From SLLW01 sp964388615 (GTDB taxonomy: Bacteria > Bacteroidota > Rhodothermia > Balneolales > Natronogracilivirgulaceae), in the NCBI GenBank assembly GCA_964388615.1, contig CAYMBG010000082.1, forward strand, positions 1-13,313: 13,313 bases of DNA, given 5' to 3'. The notes under the pieces were generated by a model that was not told where the DNA came from, did not search any database, and worked only from the letters and a program-made list of their open reading frames with translations. The translations under genes and the position numbers were made by a program. Positions 1 through 8,200 of this stretch are shown piece after piece. The number at the start of each line of letters is the position of its first letter. Position 1 is the stretch's first letter.

Positions 1-135
1 GATTCCCTTGTTGAGATTCCACTGGGACTTGGATTTTTGGGTTCTTTTTTCTTCTTGGCCAATTGAAATACTTTTTTTGTTTTGGTTCAAACGAAAATCA
101 CTCGCACAGATAATGGCGCCAATATACGATCTTTC

Positions 136-307
136 GATGTCGAAATCTTCATCGGGCTCCCATAATTATCTTACGCTTAAGATCCGGCTTTGTTTCTATT
201 TTAGAAACGACGAGGATGTATATTTGGAAACGACGAGGATGCATAGATGTTTTATTAAACTTATCGACACATTTTTTAACAACTCCAGTACTATTAATCA
301 TTCCTTT
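136..307. repeat. Copy 1 of the duplicated deoB 3'-flank, ending at the gap
   Basis: This copy starts gatgtcgaaatcttcat and ends attccttt directly against the N run. It matches 318-477 nearly base for base at both ends and diverges in the middle. Read on the minus strand, its gap-proximal end is AAA GAA TGA, the last two codons and stop of deoB (Lys-Glu-stop). It therefore looks like the tail of a second version of the same locus rather than an unrelated repeat. Confidence 0.85.
204..249. repeat. 23-bp tandem repeat (two units) inside copy 1
   Basis: Two adjacent 23-bp units (204-226 and 227-249) share gaaacgacgaggatg at their start and differ at three of 23 positions. The corresponding part of copy 2 has a single, more diverged unit (397-419, aaaacgacaagaatg). 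Unit number therefore differs between the two versions of this flank, which may be what stopped the contigs from merging. Confidence 0.7.
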
Positions 308-317
308 NNNNNNNNNN
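308..317. other. Scaffold gap (10 N)
   Basis: Ten consecutive N separate two contigs. The sequence immediately left (136-307) and right (318-477) of the gap is the same element in two diverged versions. The real gap is therefore probably negative (overlapping contig ends) rather than ten missing bases. Confidence 0.97.
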
Positions 318-477
318 GATGTCGAAATCTTCATTGGTCTCCCATAATTATCTTACGCTTAAGATCCGGCTTTGTTTCTATACAAACCGTTTTTATAAAA
401 CGACAAGAATGCATATATGTTTTATCAAACTTATCGACACATTTTTTAACAACTCCAGTACTATTAATCATTCCTTT
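318..477. repeat. Copy 2 of the duplicated deoB 3'-flank, starting at the gap
   Basis: This copy begins immediately after the N run with gatgtcgaaatcttcatt and runs into the last codons of the intact deoB gene. It is 160 nt against 172 nt in copy 1. The differences are a few substitutions near the start and a diverged AT-rich tract at about 380-419. Confidence 0.85.
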
Positions 478-1640
478 TCAGACAAAAAGGAATAACCGGG
501 AAAAGGACTGTCCAGTCCAAAGAAATCACACACGGAAACCGCAATATCAGAGAAGCTGGAGCGAGTAGGCAGTTCAAAAGAATGGGCCTTGGATGCCGGA
601 TAAATCAAAACGGGTGTAAATTCCCTGGAATGGTCGGTGCTGGGCATGGTCGGATCATTACCGTGATCACCCGTAATGATGAGTATATCATCATCTTTCA
701 TCGCCCTCAAAAATGAGGGAATTGCCCGATCGATCTCCTCCAGGGCTTTAGCATACCCATCGGCATCATTACGATGCCCAAAGTTTTGATCCGTCTCAAT
801 TAAGTTGGTGAAGACAAACGCATTTTTTTGCTGTCCCATTATCCCCAGTAGTGTCTCCAGTCCCCCGGTATTGCTTTTTGTTCGGATCGCACGGGAAAAT
901 CCCCTTTCAGCAAACAGGTCTGCTATTTTCCCCACGGATACGGTTTCAATTCCATTCTGCTGCAAATACTGCGGCAAAAAAGGCTCTGGCGGTTCCAGGG
1001 AATAGTCATGACGCTGATCGGAGAGCCGGTAATAGTTACCGGAAACACCGCCAAAGGGTCGTGCGATTACCCGCCCTACCGCATGTTGATCTACCATAAC
1101 CTGCTCCCTTGCCACCGCACACCATTCGTAAAGTCTGTCAACGGACACCGTATCGGTGTGGCAGGCGACTTGAAATACACTGTCGGCAGAAGTGTAGACA
1201 ATTGGTAAACCGGTCTGCTGATGTTCCCTGCCATGCTCCTCAATAACAGCGGTACCAGAAGCAGGTTCATTGGAAAGCACTCCCTGGTTTCCGGTGAGTT
1301 TACAGAACTTTTGGATGACGTCTTCGGGAAATCCATCGGGGTAGGTTGGAAACGGCCGATCCAATTGTAAGCCGGCGATTTCCCAGTGTCCCGTTGTGGA
1401 GTCCTTGCCTGCTGAATATTCGCGCATCTTGCCAAATGAGGCTTTGGGATTCCGAACAGGTGCCACAGTATCCAGTGGAATGATATTTCCAAGCCCTAAT
1501 TTCTCAAACTCCGGCAAAGCACAACGGGTTTCGGCCACCACATGTCCCAGGGTATTGCTCCCCTTGTCACCGTACTTATCCGCATCTTCCTGAGCCCCTA
1601 CCCCCAAACCATCGATAATCAGCAGATAACAAACTCCCAT
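468..1640 (-). CDS. deoB: Phosphopentomutase DeoB
   Basis: The enzyme interconverts (deoxy)ribose 1-phosphate and 5-phosphate, feeding nucleoside-derived pentose into central metabolism; it is cytosolic and Mn-dependent. At 390 aa from the chosen ATG it has the usual family length. Visible alkaline-phosphatase-superfamily motifs: IIDGLGVG with metal ligand Asp10, SNTLGH near 28-33, GKDSTTGHWE at 78-87, TSADS with Asp153, ETDQNFGHRND with Asp284 and His289, and ITGDHGND with Asp325/His326, followed by TDHSRE with His337. Start choice: a GTG four codons upstream is in frame, but the ATG at 1638-1640 has GAGGT five bases before it and leaves one base after the upstream stop, so coupling to the GAF gene is likely. 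Oddity: the phosphate-accepting residue, Thr85 in the Bacillus cereus enzyme, is Ser81 here. Assignment is secure. Confidence 0.96.
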   Translation of the reverse strand: MGVCYLLIIDGLGVGAQEDADKYGDKGSNTLGHVVAETRCALPEFEKLGLGNIIPLDTVAPVRNPKASFGKMREYSAGKDSTTGHWEIAGLQLDRPFPTYPDGFPEDVIQKFCKLTGNQGVLSNEPASGTAVIEEHGREHQQTGLPIVYTSADSVFQVACHTDTVSVDRLYEWCAVAREQVMVDQHAVGRVIARPFGGVSGNYYRLSDQRHDYSLEPPEPFLPQYLQQNGIETVSVGKIADLFAERGFSRAIRTKSNTGGLETLLGIMGQQKNAFVFTNLIETDQNFGHRNDADGYAKALEEIDRAIPSFLRAMKDDDILIITGDHGNDPTMPSTDHSREFTPVLIYPASKAHSFELPTRSSFSDIAVSVCDFFGLDSPFPGYSFLSEKE

Positions 1641-1641
1641 A

Positions 1642-3114
1642 TTATACCTCACGTTTGAACATCTGTTCCTTGACAGCTTGATTCATAGCATTCTTCACCT
1701 GTCTCATCATTGTTTCCTGATCAGATTCACCATTGATCAACATGGATCCCATGTGCAATGAAACCGGTTCACTGATACCTGCAGCGAACCGGACCGGTTG
1801 TTCAAACACTTTTGAGATTTGCCCGGCCCATTGTGCAAAGGCGGTCTCATCGCTCGACTGAAGCAAGAAGCAGTACACATAATCGCTGTATTCGCCAAGA
1901 ATACCTGAAAGGCCGTATTCTTGTGGCCGAAGTTGCGAAAGTACCTGCTTTTGAAGATCGACGAGGTCGTCCAGTCTGTGTTTGGTGCGCAGATCTGCGA
2001 TATTACCGATGCAAATCATTCCAAGCCAGCTTTTCATAACGCCCTTGTGTTCCACAAAATGTTGTTGAACGGCTTTCAATGATCCGGAAAACAATTCCTG
2101 GTTGTAACTGGATGTTAACGTTGCAAAAATATCTTCGTGAACATCCATACGTGGATAAAGAGCCTCTATTTTCAGCCCGGCAATGCGACACAAATTATTG
2201 ATTTTATGTTTGACCGCTTCGTTGAATATCAACGGGTTCTCGGTATAAACCAGTGCCAGCAGTTGTCGTCTCTGCTGATGCATAACGGGTACAGCAAGAG
2301 AGACACCGTTACACAACGGCTCATGGGTCGAAATCCGTTTCGGATTTGCATTCAGGTGGGATGCAAACACAGGCTCTCCATCAGCCAGAGCCTGATAAGA
2401 AACAGAAGCCTCTTGTACAGCCAGGCCCAGAGGAGGAGGGTAATCCGATTTTTCTGAATAAAGTACAGTGTGCCAGTCATCCATACCACGAGCCAACAAA
2501 ATCGCCCCCCCCTTACCGCCAATTATTTCTTGCAATTCACGCAGCAATGTATGGGCAAGTTCAAATGCAGAACGGGTCCTGGTAAGTTTACGGACAATTT
2601 GGTCATAATCGAACCATTCAGATTGCTTTTCCGTAAGGTCACTTAATTCTAAATAAGTTTGTAACAAGCGATTTAATACTTTCTCATAGGCTGCAATAGC
2701 AGCCTCGTCGATTTCGGTTAACTGTGATTTTTCCGAAGTTTCCAGACATGTAATGGCTATCGTTTCGGAATTATACTTGAATGGAATAAGATAGATATAC
2801 TGGACTGGTGGCGTTGAAGTATAGTGTTGCAGTTCTTCATTATCCAAATGATTTCCAACCTCCAGCCGCATGACGGATTTGATAGTGTGAAATTTACCTA
2901 AAAAATGTGATTTTCTCTCAACGCGATCCTGGAATACCACATTTTTCTGATTGGTGGCATAACTTTCGAGTACCAGCAAATCCCTGTTGCTATTTATCCA
3001 GTGCATGGAGGCCGTCTCCGCCTGCAAAGAAGTTCGGAGCATAAGCACCATGTCCCGGATCATCTTCTTGAAATTTTGGAGATATTGATGCTCCCTGTTT
3101 TCTGTATGGGTCAT
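1642..3114 (-). CDS. GAF-GAF protein with degenerate GGDEF-like C-terminus
   Basis: A 490-residue soluble protein without signal peptide or membrane segment. Residues ~15-155 and ~175-318 each look like a GAF sensor domain: an alpha-helical entry, then beta strands such as VQYIYLIPFKYNSETIAITCLE (written here only as positions 104-125) and GVSLAVPVM (270-278). Residues ~358-485 resemble a diguanylate cyclase fold: a helix RLDDLVDLQKQVLSQL, then GLSGILGEYSDYVYCFLL where GG(D/E)EF would be, then VRFAAGISE like the family's later strand. The catalytic GGDEF signature is absent (GEYSDYV at 407-413), so c-di-GMP synthesis is not expected. It sits between pepF and deoB, 27 nt after pepF and 1 nt before deoB, probably co-transcribed. 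An AAGGTG ribosome site precedes the ATG. A regulatory or ligand-sensing role is inference; I do not recognise a named family. Confidence 0.75.
   Translation of the reverse strand: MTHTENREHQYLQNFKKMIRDMVLMLRTSLQAETASMHWINSNRDLLVLESYATNQKNVVFQDRVERKSHFLGKFHTIKSVMRLEVGNHLDNEELQHYTSTPPVQYIYLIPFKYNSETIAITCLETSEKSQLTEIDEAAIAAYEKVLNRLLQTYLELSDLTEKQSEWFDYDQIVRKLTRTRSAFELAHTLLRELQEIIGGKGGAILLARGMDDWHTVLYSEKSDYPPPLGLAVQEASVSYQALADGEPVFASHLNANPKRISTHEPLCNGVSLAVPVMHQQRRQLLALVYTENPLIFNEAVKHKINNLCRIAGLKIEALYPRMDVHEDIFATLTSSYNQELFSGSLKAVQQHFVEHKGVMKSWLGMICIGNIADLRTKHRLDDLVDLQKQVLSQLRPQEYGLSGILGEYSDYVYCFLLQSSDETAFAQWAGQISKVFEQPVRFAAGISEPVSLHMGSMLINGESDQETMMRQVKNAMNQAVKEQMFKREV
1646..1650 (-). promoter_or_regulatory. 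Ribosome binding site deciding the deoB start
   Basis: GAGGT lies five bases upstream of the ATG at 1638-1640, inside the last codons of the preceding gene. It overlaps the alternative GTG start at 1650-1652, so it cannot serve that GTG. It favours the ATG and suggests translational coupling across the TAAT-ATG junction. Confidence 0.6.
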
Positions 3115-3118
3115 ATGA

Positions 3119-3124
3119 CACCTT
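3119..3124 (-). promoter_or_regulatory. Ribosome binding site of the GAF-domain gene
   Basis: AAGGTG lies four bases upstream of the ATG at 3112-3114 and supports that start. It lies within the 27-nt spacer after the pepF stop. Confidence 0.5.
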
Positions 3125-3141
3125 GGATTTTCAATACGATC

Positions 3142-4941
3142 CTATCGGGTCGATTCAATGGATTCAAATAGTGATTCAGCTTCTGCAACCATGGATTCAA
3201 TCGCCAGCAGGCCACGATCCCAAAAGGATCGGTTCTGGATATCCACCCCCAGTTGGGCGGTCATGCGGTCGGGCCATTCGGATCCGCCCATTTCCAACAT
3301 ATCCATATATTTCTCATTGAATCCATTTTCGGAATTTTGGTACTCCTGATAAAGTGCAAGCACGAGTAACTCTCCAAAAGCATAAGCGTACACATAACCC
3401 GGCGTGTGAACAAAATGAGGTATATAACTCCACCAAAGACGATAGTTTGGGGTCAGTGTAACCGAATTACCATAAACCGGTTTCTGAGTCTCCATCCAAA
3501 GCTCGGATAATCGCTCCGAGGACAACTCTCCCTCCTGCCGTCTGGCATGATGGATGCGATCCTCAAAACGGTTCATCGAAATCTGCCGAAATACCGTTGC
3601 TATGGAATCATCGATCTTACTGATCAATAATGCCATCTTTTCTTCCGGTCGCTTCAGCGTTCCGAGCAACTTTTGGAAAACCAGCATTTCACCGAAAACA
3701 GAAGCTGTTTCTGCCGTGGTAAGAGGCGTACCTGACTGTAAGATTCCCTGTTTGCGGGAAAGGTATTGATGCACCCCATGACCTAACTCATGCGCCAGGG
3801 TTTGTACATCTCTAACCCGACCCTCGTAATTCATAAAAACATAAGGGTGTACCGATGGAACGGTGGAAGCAGAATAGGCACCACCACGTTTCCCGGGACT
3901 AACAGCAGCATCAATCCAGTTATTTTCAAAAAACAACTCTGCTATGCGCCCCATTTCCGGATGAAATTCGCTATAGGCATCAATAACGATATTTCGCGCT
4001 TTATCCCAGCTGATCGTTTCCCGATTTTTCTGCACAGGGGCGTAGCGATCGTACTCAAACATCTCATTAAGGCCGAGAAGGTTTTTCTTCAGCTTGTAAA
4101 ACCGTTGTACTAATGGATAGCGGCTGGTCACGGCCTCAATCAATGAGGAGACGCTTTCATCCGATATTTCGTTTGATAAATTCCTTGCTTTCAGCCAGTG
4201 AGGATATTTTCGCAATCGGTCGTTGGTATGTTTATCCGCCAGCAGGGTATTAAAAACAAACGTCAGAGGATGCTTCATACCCGAAAGTCCTTCTGTAAAA
4301 ACTTCCGAGGCTTTCCGTCTCATTTCCCGGTCGGGATCATGCATTTTACTGAGTATTTCCGACTCTGTCAGCACCTCTCCATCGAGCGTGAACCGGGAAG
4401 CACCCAATGTTTCATCAAAAAACCGGACCCATGCTTTCGAGCCGGTCACTGATTTGGCAGACAGAATTTTCTCCTCTTTCTCCTCCAGTATGAAAGGTTT
4501 GTCCAGCCTGGAGGTCTCCAGGTAGTGCTTGTAGGAAGAAAGTTCTTCACTATCTATCCATTTCTGTGCCGTTTCTTCGTCCAGATCCAGCCATTCCAAT
4601 GTAAAAAAGACCAGTTTTTGCGATAACTCCGAGGAAAGTTCATTTGTCTCCTGAACCGCTTTACCCAGTTCCGGATCCTCCGTGTTGGTTGTCCAGCTAA
4701 GATAAGCAAAAGAACCCAGGCGACTCATGATTTCGATTATTTCCGAATACTGACCAAGTGCCTTTGCAAATTCAGCAGGGGTCAATCCGGCAATCCGGCC
4801 ACGCCAATTCGTTGAAAATTTTTCAGCCAACGCAAGCGCACGATCGCGATCCTGTTGATAGCGGGGATCATCCAAACCATTGTAGAGGTCTGACAAATCC
4901 CAACGAACTGTTTCAGCTCCAATAATTTCCTTATTTGCCAT
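3142..4941 (-). CDS. pepF: Oligoendopeptidase F (M3 family zinc metallopeptidase)
   Basis: A cytosolic zinc endopeptidase that cuts short peptides as part of intracellular peptide turnover. At 599 aa it is full length for PepF (about 600). The N-terminal helical part (residues 1-200) includes the family's WDLSDLY opening at 14-20. The catalytic domain carries TLAHELGHGVHQYLS with zinc ligands His384 and His388 and catalytic Glu385, the third zinc ligand Glu411 in TAETASVFGEML, and the substrate-side segment HTPGYVYAYAFGELL (512-526) with the conserved His and tyrosines. The start is ATG with no clear Shine-Dalgarno. It is probably the first gene of the pepF-GAF-deoB run, since the next gene upstream is divergent. 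All key residues are intact. Confidence 0.96.
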   Translation of the reverse strand: MANKEIIGAETVRWDLSDLYNGLDDPRYQQDRDRALALAEKFSTNWRGRIAGLTPAEFAKALGQYSEIIEIMSRLGSFAYLSWTTNTEDPELGKAVQETNELSSELSQKLVFFTLEWLDLDEETAQKWIDSEELSSYKHYLETSRLDKPFILEEKEEKILSAKSVTGSKAWVRFFDETLGASRFTLDGEVLTESEILSKMHDPDREMRRKASEVFTEGLSGMKHPLTFVFNTLLADKHTNDRLRKYPHWLKARNLSNEISDESVSSLIEAVTSRYPLVQRFYKLKKNLLGLNEMFEYDRYAPVQKNRETISWDKARNIVIDAYSEFHPEMGRIAELFFENNWIDAAVSPGKRGGAYSASTVPSVHPYVFMNYEGRVRDVQTLAHELGHGVHQYLSRKQGILQSGTPLTTAETASVFGEMLVFQKLLGTLKRPEEKMALLISKIDDSIATVFRQISMNRFEDRIHHARRQEGELSSERLSELWMETQKPVYGNSVTLTPNYRLWWSYIPHFVHTPGYVYAYAFGELLVLALYQEYQNSENGFNEKYMDMLEMGGSEWPDRMTAQLGVDIQNRSFWDRGLLAIESMVAEAESLFESIESTR

Positions 4942-5219
4942 GATTAATCATTGTTTTGTGATAATTCGAGAGTATAAGAAAAAATGACCTTTGGAGTAAG
5001 CGTTACCTTCCAAAAAGATAATCCCTGATACATCCATTTGCGTAAAAGGAAAGATGAATTGCCTGTGGTGAGTTTATCATCAGTATTATTTCTTTTTTTT
5101 CAACGTTTTTTTTACAGTTATCGTTACTATATGTAGTTGAAAATACCATTTAAAAATGGCAACATCGTGTTACCGGCTGTAAACCCCATTAATTTTACCC
5201 CAAAAATCATCACGCTGTT
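4942..5219. promoter_or_regulatory. Divergent promoter region between pepF and the 2-oxoglutarate dehydrogenase gene
   Basis: These 278 bp separate two divergent genes and should contain promoters for both. The stretch is AT-rich with long T tracts at 5090-5112, resembling UP-element-like or bendable DNA on the kgd side. I could not find a clean TAnnTTTG or -35/-10 pair in either direction. A perfect dyad lies at 5146-5159. No small gene or RNA was recognised. Confidence 0.5.
5146..5159. promoter_or_regulatory. 14-bp perfect dyad upstream of kgd, possible operator
   Basis: CCATTT-AA-AAATGG is a perfect inverted repeat 60 bp upstream of the TTG start of the 2-oxoglutarate dehydrogenase gene. 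It is not followed by a T run in a way that suggests termination. Its position in a divergent promoter region fits a regulator site, but the binding protein is unknown and chance is possible in AT-rich DNA. Confidence 0.3.
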
Positions 5220-8200
5220 TTGAAAAAGATAGAAACACAATTCGGTCCGAATGCTGCGCTGGTAGAAGAGCTCTACGATCAATATCTCCAAAACCCGGAT
5301 TCCGTACCCGATTACTGGCGCTCCTATTTTGATAAGTTAGGCGATCAATCCGGTGATTCAGAAACAACCAGTAAGTCAAAGAAAGAACCTGCGGCGGATA
5401 CATCAACCCGAAAAGAAACAGCAGATAGCCAGGACAATGGCAAAGCAAAAAAGTCTACGGCATCTGCACCGGCAAAAACAGACAAGCAGCAAGAAAAAGA
5501 AAAGAAATCAAAACCTGAAAAAGAGGATTTATTTGATTACAAAGTTCTGAAGAGCGGCGCAGGTAAGCTGGCAGCCAACATGTCTGAAAGTCTCGAGGTG
5601 CCTACAGCTACTTCACAGAGAGTGATACCGGTAAAAATGTTGCTTGAAGATCGCCGGATAATCAACAGTTACCTGGAAAAACGTCTTCAACCCAAAGCTA
5701 CATTAACCCACTTTGTTGCATGGGCCATTGTTAAAGCACTCAGGGATTTCCCGCAGATCAATCACCACTATGGAGAGAAGGAGGGAAAGGCTTCACGGGT
5801 AATTCCCAAAGCTGTCAATCTTGGTATTGCCATTGACCTGCAAGGCAAAGATGGGTCCCGAAACCTGGTCGTACCCAACATCAAAAATGTAGAGTCCATG
5901 AATTTCCGGGAGTTCCTGGATGCATTTCATGAACTGACAAACCGGGCCCGAAGCAACCAGCTTGAGATTGAAGACTTTGAAGAAACTACCATATCCTTAA
6001 CAAATCCGGGTACTATAGGAACCGTTTCCTCTATACCCAGACTTATGAAGGGACAGGGTGCAATCATTGCCACCGGTGCGATGAGCTACCCCGCTGAATT
6101 TCAATCCATGTCTCAGGAATTACTGAGTCATTTGGGAATCAGCAGGGTCATGAACATAACCTGTACATACGATCATCGCATAATTCAGGGAGCCGAATCG
6201 GGCTCTTTTCTGGCACGAATACAAGAATTCCTCGCCGGTCCAACCGATTTCTTCGAATCCATTTTTGAGGAGCTCAACATCCCATACGAGCCAATTCCCT
6301 TTGGAACAGACAACTATGTAGGATCATTGGATGGAGGTTCTGACAAAACGGTTTCCGACAAAAAAGCGGTAGCCGTGAGCAGACTGATCGACCGATACCG
6401 CCGGCATGGGCATGTAATGGCAGAGCTGAATCCATTGCAATTTGGAACCGGATACAACCCGGAGCTTGATTTCCACTACCATGGGCTCACCATGTGGGAT
6501 CTTGACAGGAAGTTCTATCCCAGCAAACTGGGAGGTTCTGACGAGGTAACTACGTTGCGAAATATCATTGATATCCTTCGCAACACGTACTGCGGCCACA
6601 TAGGCGCGGAATATACCCATATTCTTGAGGTGGAGGAAAGATCATGGTTGCGGGATACGATGGAGTCATCCATGAACGACCCCGGCCTTAGCAAAGAAGA
6701 AAAACGTCGTATCCTTCTCAAACTTAATCAAGCCAGTGCTTTTGAAGAGTTTCTCCATAAAAAGTACATAGGACACAAACGTTTTTCTCTGGAAGGGTCG
6801 GATACGCTTATTCCCATGATTGATTACCTGCTGGAACGAGCAGCTACCTACAAGGTAACAAACGTGGTTTTGGGAATGGCTCACCGGGGACGTTTGAACG
6901 TTCTGGTGAACACCATGGGAAAATCATACCAAAAAGTATTTGCAGAGTTTGAGGGTAATATTGATCCGGAAACAGCGCAGGGTTCAGGTGACGTGAAATA
7001 TCACCTTGGTGCCAAATCGACTCATGAGGCCAAAAACGGTCACAAAATCAACTTGATGCTGATGCCGAATCCCAGCCACCTGGAATCAGTAAATCCGGTA
7101 GTGGAAGGAGCATCAAGAGCATTGCAGGATCACGAGAAAAACAATCAGCCTCCAGACAGAGTGATCCCTCTGCTTATACACGGTGATGCGGCATTTACAG
7201 GACAGGGTGTCGTTGCAGAAACTCTGAATATGTCACAATTGGAAGGGTTCTCCACGGAAGGTACCATTCATCTGATTATCAACAATCAAATTGGCTTCAC
7301 CACGCTGCCGAAAGATGGAAGATCCACCGAGTATGCTTCCGATTTAGCAAAAATGATACTGGCACCGATTTTCCATGTCAACGGAGACGAACCTGAATCA
7401 GCCATACAAAGTATCAAGCTCGCCCTTGATTATCGTCAGAAATTTGGAAAAGATGTGGTTATTGACCTGATATGCTACCGTAAGCATGGACATAATGAGG
7501 GGGATGAACCTGCATTTACGCAGCCCGGATTGTATAAAGAGATCCATGACCACCCCAGTGTCAGAGAACGCTATACCAATAATCTGGTGCAAAGAAAAGA
7601 GTTGACTCACAAGGAAACTCAGCAGATTTTCAAAGAGTTTGACGAACTGCTTGAAGCGGCATTCAAAGATGCAAAAAAAGCAAAATCCAAAGGCAAATTC
7701 ACCAGCGATGAGCTGAAAAGGAAGGACAAATCGCAAGACGAATGGGCTCAAAACCTCCCCGACACAAGTTATGATGTCGAAAAACTTAAGGATATCGGCA
7801 GAAAATTAAACACGTTGCCTAAGGAGTTTGATGCAAATCCAAAGCTTTTGAGAATTCTTGCCAAGAGAAATGAAATAGTTGAAAACAACCAAAAGAAAAT
7901 TGACTGGGGGTTTGCCGAGGCACTGGCATTTGGAAGCTTATTGATCGATGGACATCCGATCCGGCTTAGCGGCCAGGATTCGGAGCGCGGAACATTTTCG
8001 CATCGTCATGCCGTCTTGCACGGTACCGAGAAGCAGCAGACATTTATTCCGTTAAATCATATCAATGATAACCAGGAACAATTTGATATTTACAACAGTT
8101 TGCTGAGCGAATTTGCCGTGGTGGGATTTGAATTCGGGTACAGCAACATGCGCCCCCATTCTTTGGTCATCTGGGAAGCACAATTTGGTGATTTTAACAA

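Larger units (their letters stand above)
1..467. other. Gene-free AT-rich region downstream of deoB with assembly gap
   Basis: No coding region is supported here. The long plus-strand open frame across this stretch spans the run of N and is low-complexity, with no recognisable domain. On the minus strand one frame stays open from about position 170 to the left edge (Lys/Asn/Gln-rich, containing EPDEDFDIERSYIGA), but it has no ATG after the preceding TAA, and I recognise nothing in it. The stretch holds the 3' flank of deoB in two diverged copies around a 10-N gap. No tRNA, convincing intrinsic terminator or insertion-sequence end was seen. Confidence 0.6.

Noticed and set aside
1..170. Minus-strand Lys/Asn-rich open frame running off the left edge
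   Set aside because: There is no ATG after the preceding TAA, no recognisable motif, and the competing frames in the two flank copies are equally conserved.
395..425. ATAAAAC/GTTTTAT hairpin downstream of deoB
   Set aside because: It has a 17-nt loop and no U tract, and the stem is absent from the other copy of this flank, so it is not a convincing terminator.
8..568. 186-codon plus-strand open frame at the left end
   Set aside because: It runs across the N gap, through the duplicated contig ends and antisense into the deoB 3' end, is low-complexity, and shows no domain.
805..1208. Several plus-strand open frames antisense to deoB, pepF, ftsH and others
   Set aside because: They are shadows of strongly supported genes with intact motifs on the opposite strand and have no recognisable domains.
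4997..5011. TAAGCGTTACCTTCC resembling TAAGCGTTTACTTCC near 9041-9055
   Set aside because: 13 of 15 positions match, but the contexts differ (divergent promoter versus convergent gap) and such a match can arise by chance in 13 kb.
5353..5550. Short frame inside the Lys/Ser-rich linker of the fused dehydrogenase
   Set aside because: It is an out-of-frame reading of a low-complexity linker; the main frame is continuous through it.
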